Assembly (NCBI GenBank): GCA_012932295.1
Contig: JAAONU010000004.1
Coordinates: 22,514,872-22,578,871, forward strand
DNA: 64,000 nucleotides
Direction of reading: 5' to 3'
Source of the DNA: Cyclina sinensis
Lineage: Eukaryota > Mollusca > Bivalvia > Venerida > Veneridae
Each line of letters opens with the position of its first letter. Position 1 is the stretch's first letter. The translations under genes were made by a program, and so were the position numbers. The notes beneath the pieces are model-generated. The model worked only from the letters and a program-made list of their open reading frames with translations, made no database searches and was not told the DNA's origin. Below are positions 24,391 to 36,500 of this stretch, piece by piece.

Positions 24391-24705
24391 TTATACCACA
24401 TTCAAGGACACAATATCATTCCCACTCATTCTTCCCAAGAAGTATTCGGCTGTGGAATGGTCTACCTGTTTCCTTGTAAGCTAGTCCCAGTATAGACACC
24501 TTTACTGGGCAGCTGCATCCTTTCCACCAGTTCTAAATCTATACACTGTTTTTACCTTTTAACTTTAGTTTTGTAATTTCTTTTATTTTGAAATTCTAGT
24601 AATTTTGCACTTAACAAATCTTAACAGCTATTCCCAGACAACGCGCCTGCTTAGTATAATCAATTGTTGATTGTGAAGCAGTACAACGTAGATGTAGATA
24701 TTCGG
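24391..24705 (+). pseudogene. LINE C-terminus and 3' UTR
   Basis: After the MITE the LINE frame continues with IPHSRTQYHSHSFFPRSIRL then WNGLPVSL, a stop, then ASPSIDTFTGQLHPFHQF to TAA at 24,534-24,536. This 'SFFPRxxxxWNxLP...SxxxFxxxL' block is the usual end of CR1-like ORF2. The 3' UTR ends near AACGTAGATGTAGATATTC. Confidence 0.75.
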
Positions 24706-24792
24706 AGGCAGCTTTTAGTATTTAAGGGATAAGCTGTTAAACAGAGCCTGCAATTTCATAAAAATAAGTATCACAATGCACATGCTTTTTTA

Positions 24793-25650
24793 TATCCCCG
24801 CCAAAGGCGGAGGGGATATTAGAATGCCCTTGGTCCGTCCGTGCGTCCGTCCGAAACAATTTTGTCCGGAGCATAACTCCAAAACTACTTGAGGGATTTT
24901 ATTCAAACTTCATACACTGACAGAGCACATTGGTAGGTAGTGCAGTGTGCAAGAACAATAACTTTACTTTGCTTATTTTTAGAGTTACTTCTCTTATCAG
25001 AATTACTTAATAAATTTTGTCCGGAGCATAACTCAAAAACTACTTGAGGGATTTTATTCAAATTTCGTACACTGACAGAGCACATTGGTAGGTAGTGCAG
25101 TGTGCAAGTCCAATAACTCTACATTGCCTATTTTTTAGAGTTATTCCCCTTAAAAATCCCAGCATATACATGTTTATCTAATTCTTGAATTCTTGAACTT
25201 ATTATCCCCGCGAAAGGAGGAGGGGATATTAGAAATGGTCTCTGTCCGTCCGTGCGTGCGTCCACTCCAGTTTTGTCGGGAGCATAACTCCAAAAGTACT
25301 TGAGTGATTTTCTTCAAACTTCATATACTGAAAGAGCACATTTGGAGGAGGTGCAGTGTGTAAGAATAATAAGTCTACCTTGCCTACTTTTAGAATTATT
25401 CCCCTTTATCAGATTTAATTGAAAAACTTTGTCCGAAGCATAACTCAAAAAGTGCTTGAGCGATTTTCTTCAAACTTAATACACTGACATAGCACATTGG
25501 TAGGAAGTGCAGTTTGCAAGAACAATAACTCTACCTTGCCTATTTTTTGTGGGATTTTCTTCAAACATTATTACATTGAGTGTTTGAAAGTACAACCTTC
25601 AGGTAGCTTCTTCCCGGCGGGGGGATTAACCATGTGTAACATGGCTCTTG
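24793..25650 (+). mobile_element. Helitron-like element, two 5' ends and one 3' end
   Basis: 5' termini TATCCCCGCCAAAGGCGGAG (24,793) and TATCCCCGCGAAAGGAGGAG (25,203) each form a hairpin and are followed by GGGATATTAGAA and GTCCGTCC-type microsatellite. Core units of about 180 bp contain TTTGTCCGGAGCATAACTC and GTGCAGTGTGCAAGAACAAT. Only one 3' end is present, at 25,615-25,650: GGCGGGGGGATTA, hairpin CCATGtgtaaCATGG, CTCTTG^TT. A head-to-tail arrangement with one terminator fits rolling-circle read-through. Confidence 0.75.
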
Positions 25651-25968
25651 TTACATAAAGTTATAAAATACAAATATAACAACATATTTTTGTATACTTG
25701 ATTTTTCCGAATCAAAATAAAACTGATTGACACAACATGACATTAACTGCTAACAATAACAGCTCCTTCCATAGCCCAAAATAAAAAGCATTCCATAAGA
25801 GACGACGCCGCTCACCGGCGTCGCCAATAACCTTTTCCATCGCTGGTCAATAAAATATATCCAAATGAACAACAAATGAACACTTCAGAAAAGTAAGCAA
25901 GCTTTCTCGATCTAACATATACGATAAAAGAGATGATTTTTTTTAATATTGTTAATTATCCATTTTTA
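25651..25968. other. no gene seen
   Basis: AT-rich spacer. A perfect 7-bp stem, GACGCCG-ctcac-CGGCGTC, stands at 25,804-25,822. Confidence 0.4.
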
Positions 25969-26772
25969 TGCTCTCCGAAGGGGGAGCATATAGTTGCTGC
26001 TTTGTCCGTCCGTCCGTCATAATTTTGTCCGGAGCATAACTTGAAAACCCCTGGAAATATATTTGTTTAAACTGCACACAGTGGTAGAGGGCATTGCTGC
26101 GGAGTGCAGGGCCAAAGAACCATAACTCTATTTTGCCCTGTTTTTGAATTATCTCCCATTTTAGAAAAATATTGTTTGGAGCATATCCTGTAAACCCTTG
26201 GACATAATTTGTTTAACTGCACACAGTGGTAGAGGGCATTGACGCGGAGTGCAGTGCCAAAGAACCATAACTCTATTTTGCCTTGTTTTTTAATTATCTT
26301 CCTTTTAGAAAAATCTTGTCCGGAGCATAACCTGAAAACCCTTGGAGATAATTATGCTCCCCGAAGTCCTTCCGTCCTGTCCATTCATACGTCCTTTCTT
26401 CCATCATAATTTTGTCCGGAGCATAACACAAAAACTATGAGAGATATCAAGACCAAACTTCATAGGTAGTTAGATCTCATTAAGGAGCAGTGCTGTGCAC
26501 AAGAACCAAACTCTTGCTTTAATAATTTTTGAGTTATTGCCTTTAAAATTTCTCATACTTATTTTTTATCCGGGGCATATCTCACAAAGTATAATAGATA
26601 TTAACATTTATTAGTAGATAGATCTCTATGGGGAGAAGTGCAGCGTGCAAGAACCATAACTCTATTTTGCATAATTTAGGAGTTATTGCCCTTTGTTATT
26701 TTCATACTTTAAAAAAAAAATATATTAAACAATAACCCTTTTGGAATTTGCATTTATTCTACCGATTTCTTG
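25969..26772 (+). mobile_element. Helitron-like element, ATGCTCCCCG family, two 5' ends
   Basis: The 5' hairpin ATGCTCTCCGAAGGGGGAGC (25,969) is followed by a (GTCC)n stretch and two to three core units with TTGTCCGGAGCATAAC and 'agtgcagngccaaagaaccataactctattttgcc'. A second 5' terminus (ATGCTCCCCGAAG) appears at 26,354 with further units. The 3' end at 26,750-26,772 has TTCTACCGATTTCTTG^TT. The same family recurs inside the Tc1 element at 49,457-50,069 with a better-preserved end. Confidence 0.7.
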
Positions 26773-27229
26773 TTAGATGTTGATGTCCCATGCGCTACAT
26801 CCTACGGGCTTTAGCTTGTTCGCTTTTCTAGAGCTTGTAACAATGTTTAAAGATTTCAATGAACGCAATTAGGTTTTGAAACAGGGTATCGGTACTACTT
26901 ACGAATTTTTTTTATCGCCAATACCATTAGGTAAAAAATTCAATAGCAGTTTAAAATCACTACTGCACTAAAGTATCTCTCAAGCAGTGTTTTATGGAGA
27001 TTTTGTTTTTAAATTATAGAAAATAAAAAGCAATATTAATTTCTCCACGTAATATATATAAACCATCTGGAAATTCAAAAAGAAAGGCTACCAACATGAT
27101 ATTCTGGGCCGCTCTGCCAGCTTGGGGATAAACTCTTCTACAGTTGATCGCTTTGCTTACGTCTTTCTTTTGCACGACGGTGGTTTATGAAAGTATCTAG
27201 GGAAATCTTTAATAGAACGTAGAAACTCG

Positions 27230-27680
27230 ATTAGTATCTTTATTCCTGCCGTCGTGTTCTTGCTGATTTGACCTTAAGTGCTCTGGCCTCAGTAAGGTTA
27301 TTTAGACTTTTTCACTCTACCATGACATTAGCTTTTTATGTTTTATATGTCTGTGTGCTTTTACATGCAACAATGTAAAGTTGATGGGTGGGGTAGAGTT
27401 ATTTCACCAAGACAACTTGTTCTTCTTTGTTCTTCTGATTACCCTTCTGTGCAAGTTTGAGATTCTGAAAGAACCTGGTTTAAACCCAAGTGGCAAATAT
27501 TTTGCTGCAGACCGTTCCAAGGCGGTAATTTTTCGGATTTTCATCTTCGTTAATTGTTTGTGTCCCCCTTTTTTAATTAATCTATAAATGAATGGTATCG
27601 TTTCCTCTACTTTTTGACTATGTAGGAGGCTTTGCTTTTTGTCTGTGGTTTTCCTGGTATCCTTTTATCCACTTTCTTTC
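27230..27680 (+). repeat. dispersed repeat, copy 1 (inverted copy at 31,150-31,600)
   Basis: Landmarks 'caccaagacaacttgttctt', 'gaacctggtttaaacccaag', 'gaccgttccaaggcggtaa' and 'tttcctctacttttt' occur in the same order, reverse-complemented, at 31,150-31,600. Divergence is moderate. Short ORFs in both copies disagree and are not coding. The element type is unknown. Confidence 0.7.
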
Positions 27681-28295
27681 TGAAACAAGCAGTAGCTTAC
27701 GCAGTCACCTTCATAGATATCACCCCATTCATGAATAATGGAATAAAAATCTGATAATTAAACCATATTAACCTTGTTTTACCCTTGGTCTCATTTGTTT
27801 TTCTTTTTGACCTACTAAGTATAAATTCAAATCGAAAAGTGATTTGCCCAATACGTATTCCTGATACACCTTATGTCATGAGTTGAAAACACGTTGATGT
27901 TATCGAGGAAAAAGACGTTGAGAAGTTCAATAAAAAACTTAGTGTGATTTTTGAACATGAGTTATTCGAACGTACGAATTCAAAATGATCCAAACATTAG
28001 AATGCTTGAAAGAACAAATTTTGCCAACACTACATTGTTTTCATCAAATTATACGCAAGTCTGATAGTAAGTGAATCTTGAATTAGTAGGCGTACAAGAC
28101 AACACACTTTTCCTCGACATGACAAAGTCGTTTAATTTTCGTTTTGAGTAACCATCTTCGGCCATTTATTGCTAATGAATAAATGTCCTATTTGTTAAAA
28201 TTAATGGCGAAGTAAGCATTACACATAGCTATTTGCTTCACTTGACTTGAGAGCATTGAATGCGAATGATCTGTTCTACCCTGTTTCTATTTCAG

Positions 28296-30292
28296 AAAAT
28301 ACTGCTACAGAACACAGCTGAGATATGTAAGAACATACAAGTCTTGCGGATTTCTGTAAGTTTATAATTCATTTTTATATACTTAAGAACACCAGTCACA
28401 GTTCAACACAAGTCCCTTCTAAGTAAAACTACAGTAAACTATTGGTGTTTAAAAAGAAAGAGACGCACTTTTACTTATGATAACAACATGTCAGCACTTT
28501 TGTTCTTGGCCTTTTCTTGTTGCTATTATGTTATTAGGTATGCAATTAACATTATGATAAAAGAAAGGAAAAAAAAATATTCAAAGCGAATTCTTTAAAC
28601 TATTAGATATGTGATCTCATGTTGTAGGAACAGTTTTATTCAAGCTGCCCTTCCTGGTCTAATTGTCTTTCTGAACCTATTTCCCTAGCGATACATGCTG
28701 CAATTCATCGACAAGCTGCACATCTTTTGTTTATTTCCCATGCGTTTTATTTTTTGCGTCTCATGTTCTCCTGAAGTAGCTCTAACTCAAACATACTAAA
28801 AATGTTTCCCTCCACCGGTATTTTCTAGCTGCTTTCCTTGGTTAACTTGTTTGCCTCGCCAATAAGGTGCCTTTCTGGGACTTCATTCATTCCATAGACG
28901 ATCTTTTTCTGCTTCCGCAACTGGTGTACATCTTGAAGTACCTTTTTTCTGCTTCACTTGATTTTCTCTTGATCTCCTGCACTTTAATGGGGAGTATTTT
29001 TATAGTAATCGCACTGTCCGTCCGTCCGTCCTGTAAAATTTTGTCCTTGCCACATCTCCAAAACCACTTGAGGAATTTCATTGAAACTAAACAGGAGTGT
29101 TTGTCACCAAGTCTTGTTGTGCATATCATCAAAAGATTCCGATCAATTAATTTTTGGCAGAGTTATTGGCACTTAGTCATTTTTTTATTCTAACTTCTAT
29201 ATTAAAGTCTTGTCCACACTTCATCTTCAAAACCGCTTACAAAATCTCATTGAAACTTCACAGGAATGTTTGTCACTAAGCCTAGTTGTGCATATTATCA
29301 GAGGTTTTTGCTTGGATTATTTTTGGCAGAGTTATGGGCGCTTAGTCAGTTTTTACTATAATTACTATATTAAAACTTTCACCACACTTCATCTCCAAAA
29401 CCGCTTGGAGGAATTCATTGAAACTTCACAGGATTTTTTGTCACCAAGCCTTGTTGTGCATATCATCAGTTTCTGGTCGCATTTTTTTTTGGCAGTGTTG
29501 TGGGCCCTTAGTCATTTTATACTTCAACTTCTATATTAAAATCTTGTCCACGCTCCAAAACAGCTTGGGGGATTTTATTGAAACCGGAATGTTTGTCACC
29601 AAGCCTTGTTATATATAAAACATCAGTGAGGGTTGCGATTAAAACAATATTGTTCGTATTCAAGGCCAAACTCACAACTTTCTATTTCTTTAAATAATTA
29701 TGTCTTTAACCTTCATATAAGAATCTGAAGCAGAAACAAAATTACTTTACCATTTACCTACAGTTCATGCTCTATTGTTTGTCTGATCACTTTTCCACAG
29801 GCATATTTTCAAGGCTACATTTCGGGGGCATATGTCAAATTCCAGTGACAGCTCTTGTTTTAACTTGTTTCGCTGTATAATGTTCCTGCATATGTTTGTA
29901 TTTAGAGAACATTTAATAATTTGATACTACAAATACTCAACTCTTTTTTATCATGATTGTTTTAGATATTCAAGGTTCCAGTGGGTTTGGGACCCGCTTT
30001 GATCGGCACCAACCGCCTAACAATGCCCAACAAGTAGAACGCCTTAGACCATTGCAAATCTCTCCCCCCCCCCCAACAAAAAAGGAAAAAAGTTGTGTAA
30101 ATATAATATAAGTGTCCACCCAACACCTCACCGGTGACTTCTTTTTCTTATAATTTTATCTGTTTCATTGAATTATTGTCATTTGACTTTTTATCATTGT
30201 TAGTGGCTGGGGAAGATGTTCTGTATACAGACCGGTTTATGACACTCACCGATATTGTTGTCCAGGATGGAAGGGTTCTTCTTGTAATGAAG
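28296..30292 (+). CDS. EMI domain, two exons
   Basis: Exon 28,296-28,355 encodes [19 protein letters not shown]. Exon 30,204-30,292 encodes [20 protein letters not shown] then GWKGSSCNE. Together they show the EMI signature: an early Cys, CG(F/W)xGWGRC, YRPVY, and a CCPGW end. EMI domains stand at the N-terminus of MEGF, EMILIN and related secreted or surface proteins just before EGF repeats, as here. The acceptor of the first exon has a strong pyrimidine tract (ctgtttctatttcag). It needs a preceding exon ending two bases into a codon, which was not located. The 1.85-kb intron holds a Helitron-like repeat and a tRNA-like fragment. Confidence 0.8.
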
Positions 30293-33200
30293 GTATATTT
30301 GACCTTGTTTTGTACATAAACAAACCGTTTTCTACGAATAAATATCATAACCTTGCCCCTTCTAGTTTATGAGAATCAAAAACAACTTACAATGGATTTT
30401 CCTGAAACAAAATGCCAAAAGTTTAGAGACGATCAGTCATGATATTTTCTTTACTCAGCTAATGTAACAATTTATTTCTAAGTTTTTATCAGGATAAACA
30501 TTTTTTAAAACATTTTCTTCAGGTATATGTACCACAAAATGTGAAAACTACGGAACTTGCACGGGTCCAAATCACTGTGAATGTCGCCATGGGTATACTG
30601 GAAGTTTCTGTCAAATACGTTAGTACTTTATTAGTTGCGAGATACTCTTGTATATCATAACCATATTAGATGTATTATATTTTGGATACCAAAAAAGTTT
30701 TCAACATACTCTTTATCCATTCCTATTAATCAACATATATACATCAGTATCAACATAAACATATTTAAAACCATCAGCATTTCAACCAACAACAACAAAA
30801 CAACAACAACACAAATTCATGCTTTTTCTCCACTTAATTGTTTGGTTTGTTCTTATTATTAAAGATTCTTTAAGCATTGCGCATGCGTCACTTATACTAC
30901 TTTAATTTAAACAAATTAGTTAAGTTTAAAGAGAATAATGGTGCAGATGGTGGTCAGTTTATTAGGAATTCTTTACTTAATGGTTAAACAATATATTTTG
31001 ATAAAAGCAAAGTTTCACTTTTTGAATCCTCATTCTAAGATCCATGACCGGAGTTTGCCGAACAAATATTGTTCACATCATATTTTACTAGGTGTTAGTA
31101 TTTATGTAGATTTAGTTAAACAAACATCTGTCCCATTGACCGGTCATACCTCACTAATACAAAAGAGTGAACACGTATATCAGTAAAAAAACAGTCAAAA
31201 ACACAGCCACCTTACACAGTAAAACGTAGAGGAAAAGATTGCATAATTTGTTTTGAAGATCAATTAAAAAAGACACCACAAACAACGAAAATGAGAACCC
31301 GAGGGGTTACCGCCTTGGAACGGTCAGTGGCAAACATTTGCAACTGGGGTTTTAAACCAGGTTCTAGGGTGCACCAACTTTACACTTTCTGCAACATGTT
31401 TTCATAGGAACAAGAAGAACAAGTTGTCCTGGTGAATTAACTTCAAACCTACCTTCAACTCGACAATGTTGCATGCAAAAGCACAAAAACATACAAAAAA
31501 TTAAAAAGCTAATGGAATTGTAGAGCGAAAAGCAAATGATTCCATTGTGTTCTTTGTTACACAATAAAGATTCATGAAAGTATTGAAAGCGGTTCGGTTT
31601 TCCTCTGTACTCATATAATCCCAAATATATGCATGTAGAATGTTTAACAAAAACTGCCTCTTGAATTAAATTCTGACTGTAGCTGTACTGACATCTAGCT
31701 TATATTGCTTGGAAAAGATTTTTGTTCTAGTAAAAAAACATGTTTAAAACACTACATATGTCCCTCTAGCGGTAAAATGAAGTCAAGCGCTAATTCAAAT
31801 CAAAATAAATTATAGGAAAATAATTAAGAGTAGGTTAAAGCTCACTTATTAGAATCTTAAATCAATTATAATGTAACATATTGCATATTACACCCGAATG
31901 AGAAATCGTGACGTCACTTTATAACCTTTTAAACATGAACATGACATGAAGATTATTTCAAAATATTTGCTGCTACTATTGTTTAACTTGCGTCAGTTTA
32001 TTTTCATAAAATCTCGAATAATAGGCAATCATTTAGAGATAGACCATTCGGAACGGTGTAGCACAGAAATATTCCCTGTCATTATTCCAACATATTCTGA
32101 AACATAACTTTACAACTGGACGTATTGATTTGTGCATTGTATACCCGTTGCGAAGTAGAACGAGCTCGTGTTTTTAAATTGGCCTCTCGTTTCTGGGCCA
32201 TGCACCCAGAGCCAGATTTCGTCGCATGTATTAAAATTGACAAGAAAGATATTACCCTCTCTTCCTTGACGACATAGAACTAATTTTGAATTTTCACAAC
32301 ATTGTTGCCTTATAATACCTCTCAATAGGCGTGAACTTGTTTCAGTTTCAAGTTACTGATTAAAAGGTTTTGCATAGAACCTACACCCGGTTCAAACTCT
32401 GAATAGTAAATAAAGGGACTTTTAACGTCGCTAAGGCGCGGTTAATGACAGATTGTAAACCACTCCCCACTTTGCCATCTCTCTTCAACGTATATTTTAT
32501 TCTTCTGAAACGGTGGGTAACATTTTATTACGAGAATGTCACTTACAGAAAGTACTGACGCTGATGTCTGCTTAAAATCAATAAATTTTCTTCTCTCTGC
32601 TTGATTATCATAATGCTTACAAAATCAGCCAATTAGTCATGTTAAATCTCAGTCAGATTACGTCAACATAAAGTAATGGTCTGTATAGAATTGAATTACC
32701 TTTGCAATCAACAGTTAAAGAGCCAGAAAAAAAGTTTGAAAAAGTATGTTCTTATATATCTTATACATGAAGGAACTTTTTCTGGGCAAAACTGTGAGAT
32801 ATAATAAGAAAGTCTACGAACTGGTTTGAATATAGATATTGAATAAGCTGCTTTTATCACACTTGTACTAAAATATTTCTAGAAATTTGCATGACCTAAT
32901 ATTAATTGCAGAAGATCTCTTACTGATGTCACAAAGGTAACTTTATTTTGATCAAAATCATATTCCAGAATTATTATTGCTTTCAGCCGTTTGCCGAGAT
33001 TGCAGAAATGGGGGAACATGTGTCGCACCAAACCACTGCAAGTGTCGTCCAAACTTTAAGGGTCACAGCTGTCAAATACGTAAGAAATTTTAAATTGGCA
33101 CAAAACAGAAACAAATAAATACAGAGCTTCTTTTCTTTCTTGTGATTTAGATAGGTTTCTTAGTCAATTATTAAAGTATAACTGTAGTGTATTCCTGCAT

Positions 33201-33467
33201 ATAACCAGAGGCCTAGCTGAACCATTTTCAGCTATACTTCCGGCAATACGTACAATATAACATTTTGTTCTCTTACAGCCATCTGTAGCACAGCATGTCA
33301 AAACGGAGGAACCTGTATCAGACCTGGTGTATGCCAATGCTCACCTTTGTATACTGGAAGTCACTGTCAGGAACGTGAGTTTCATCAAATCAAATCATGT
33401 TTTTCTTTGTATAAGACTTTACAAGCTGCAATGTGTACTTTAGTCAGTAACAGTCTGTCTGTCTCTC

Positions 33468-33507
<40 letters not shown>

Positions 33508-33508
33508 G

Positions 33509-33557
<49 letters not shown>

Positions 33558-36500
33558 AGAAAGTTTAAAAATGTGCCGGGCAAGTAATTAAATATGAAAA
33601 AATAAAAGCATCACATGGGTTTTTGAATATGTAATTGCCAACCGGTTTCTTTTATCATCAAAAATAATATGGAAATATTAAATATGGACAACAAAATGAA
33701 AAAAGTTTGAAATAATACCAAGATAATAAAATGCAAGCGCCAACTCCCAAATTTAAAACGCCTTCACACTAAATCTGAGTTAAGTCATAACATCGCTACT
33801 CCGTCAGTTAAGAAATGTAATCAGCCCCGTTGCGGGCTTTATAATTATATAATTGAAGGATCATCTTTAAAAATCAAACATAAATGTGTACACACGTTGC
33901 TAAGGATTTTACACATTTTGTTTTATTGCCCTGATGATAAAAGAAACGGGTTGGCAATTACATATTCAAAAACCTATGTGATGCTTTTATTTTTTCATAT
34001 TTAATTACTTGCCCGGCACATTTTTAATATATATTTATATATATATATATATATATATATAGCGAGAGAGAGAGATAGAGAGGGAGAGAGTAGTGTTCAA
34101 GGGGTTAAACCGCCGGACTCCCGATACAGAGGTTGCCATTTCGAATAGAACTGATTCTCCGCATTCTTATTATAGCCGCTTGAATACTGACCTGAATCCA
34201 GGAAGCAGGCGGCGAACAGATTTTATATAAGCTGCTTGAATTTTAGCCAAATCGATGTAGAATAACAAAAAGTTAAAAAAAAGAATATAGTGTTTCGTCA
34301 ATTTTTAGAGCTCGTAAACTTTAAACCTTTCATAACAAAGTCTTTCGTCACTTACCGTTTATAAAAGTATATGAACAGGCAGTTAAAAGGAACGGCTGAA
34401 AAAAAATATGTGCTTGCAAAAATAATTTGATACATGCTTTACAGCTGTCTGTTCTCCAAAATGTAAAAAGGGAAGTTGTAGCGGTCCAAACAGGTGTACC
34501 TGTGAAAAGGGGTGGAGCGGCAACAGATGTGACACACGTAAGTTTCCACCATTGTCGTTTTAATCTAAAGGGTGTTTTCTGTTTCTGTATTTTGTTAGCT
34601 AATACACAGTCGTCAATATTAATATTAAGAATAATGATAGCCATATTTTTTTTATATAATCTTTATCGAAAAATGTATGTGAAGCGAGTAAACACTATAA
34701 TACTAATTATTTCAAAACCAGACTCCTCAAATAGTAACTTCAAAAGAAAGCTCATCTACAAATGAATAGCACTACTATATAATGTCTTTTCAATACACAA
34801 ACTAACCTGTAGTTTCTTCCAACATACAACATAAAGTCAGATCTACGTATTATCGACCAGTCTTTGGCATAAGTCTGCCATTTCTTTGCATAGTGGAACG
34901 CAAAACCCGAAATGTTCAATATCACATGATAAAAATACACCCTGCTTAATTTTGATAACCCAAAATCAGATAGCTTTTCTCAGCTAGCGACTCAAATATA
35001 TTTAATTTTAATCACGGGCCATAACTCTTTAAATCCTTCGCAGAGGAAGACGCGAAATCTCTAGTGCATCACTTGACACGTTTGTCTTTACCAGTCTGTA
35101 GCCTAATATAATAGCTTTAGTAATAAAATCCATATCGTATTTCGTCTCACTTGGTCAAAGGTCAAGCTCACAGTGCATCCGCTCTGGTATCGGTTTCGAC
35201 CAACAACTCAAGAACATCTAAACTCAGTACCTAGAACCTTTAAGGGAATACCTGGACGTATATTGACGACACATATTAAATTTGGGCTAAATGGCTCAGA
35301 AATGCTTGTATCTAAAATTTGTTTCCGATCAATAGCTCGAGAAGACTTTATAAAAAATCTTTATACAATAAGACATATGAAAATAAATACGTTTTTGTTC
35401 CTATGATCACAAATGTTTCCGATCAATAATGCGTCTTACTGACTTTGCTTTACTTGTTTAACGTTTACACGTCTTCTCATAAAAGAAGTAAAAATAAACA
35501 AAAGCCACGTTAGGCATTGTCATCTTCCCGCCTGAGCATTGTTGGCAATGTAAATGTGTTCAAGGGAGAATCCTTTTGACAAAAGGGCAAATCAGATTTA
35601 TCGTACCAGTATATTGCACATTCGCTCAATGTACTCTTCTCATTGGGTGAAATATCAACTACTAGTAAATCCCAAGTGTAGGTTTGGAATCGTGTTTGGG
35701 GCATGTTTATTATGATAGTTTATATGGACAAATCTGAATAAAAAAAGTCAAAGTAGGGTCATTGTTTAAAGGTATTGCACTTGAAGTCATTGATCGCTTA
35801 TAATGAATAAATGCCTTCACAACTGTTCCAGTTATCCTACAAGCAAGTAAGGTTTTTTATGAAAGCAAAATAATTTCAAAATTATTGCTACAAGTTATAT
35901 TAATATTGAAAAGGGGCATTATTCAAGAACACAACAAGGTGCAGTTATGATTCTTGGCCCTCTTTGTCAAAAGTAAAGTTAAATGAGGTCTTTCAAAATG
36001 AGTTTCCGACCAGTAACACAGAAATAACTAAATACAGGACCCTCGGAATAAACAAGATTGTTCAGAATGATAAGTAAATGAATACTTATTAGTTTGGTTC
36101 CACTTGGTAAAGAGTCAGACTCACAGGGTTCTGTCTTTTCAAAACAGTTTTTGAATAAACTAGGATCAACTAAATCAAAAAGCTCACTTGATGAATTCAG
36201 TTGGTTAATGTTCGAGATTACATCAGCCCATATTGAAGTCAAGGCGAAGGGATGTCTTGCAAACATTTCTTGTTGTGACAGAGGTTGGCAGTAATATTCT
36301 GCAGATGTTTAAATTTCATTGACTAAAAATACATTTCCTTTGAACTGAGTTTGGGAGCGTTTAATCTATTTTACCCTAGCAAAAGGTCCGTTACGGTAGT
36401 AAAATTTGAGTTAAGCAGTAGTCACTCCCATTTATCCCTGTACAAATAATACCTGGGCTGAAAGCAACAAGGAAGCTTTCTTCAAAGCAATTGTTAAGTA

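Larger units (their letters stand above)
16808..24705 (+). mobile_element. CR1/jockey-type LINE with nested insertions
   Basis: A single LINE reading frame begins at ATG 16,851 and can be followed through three genomic pieces: 16,851-17,243, 18,624-21,518 and 24,391-24,536. Two inserted elements separate them, and their flanks rejoin in frame. Domains: N-terminal PHD-like zinc finger, apurinic-type endonuclease, RT and C-terminal region, then a 3' UTR to about 24,705 (ending near GTAGATGTAGATATTC). In-frame stops and a lost zinc ligand show the copy is inactive. The CR1/jockey-like assignment comes from the PHD plus EN plus RT layout and RT motifs, and the exact clade is open. Confidence 0.8.

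Noticed and set aside
28183..28211. Possible first coding exon (MSYLLKLMAK then GTAAGC) before the EMI exon
   Set aside because: Phase fits, but the peptide is not a signal sequence, an in-frame stop precedes it and the intron would be only about 84 bp.
34427..34765. 112-codon plus-strand frame over EGF exon 4
   Set aside because: Shadow of the real exon 34,445-34,537, which has correct splice sites and EGF cysteines in another frame.
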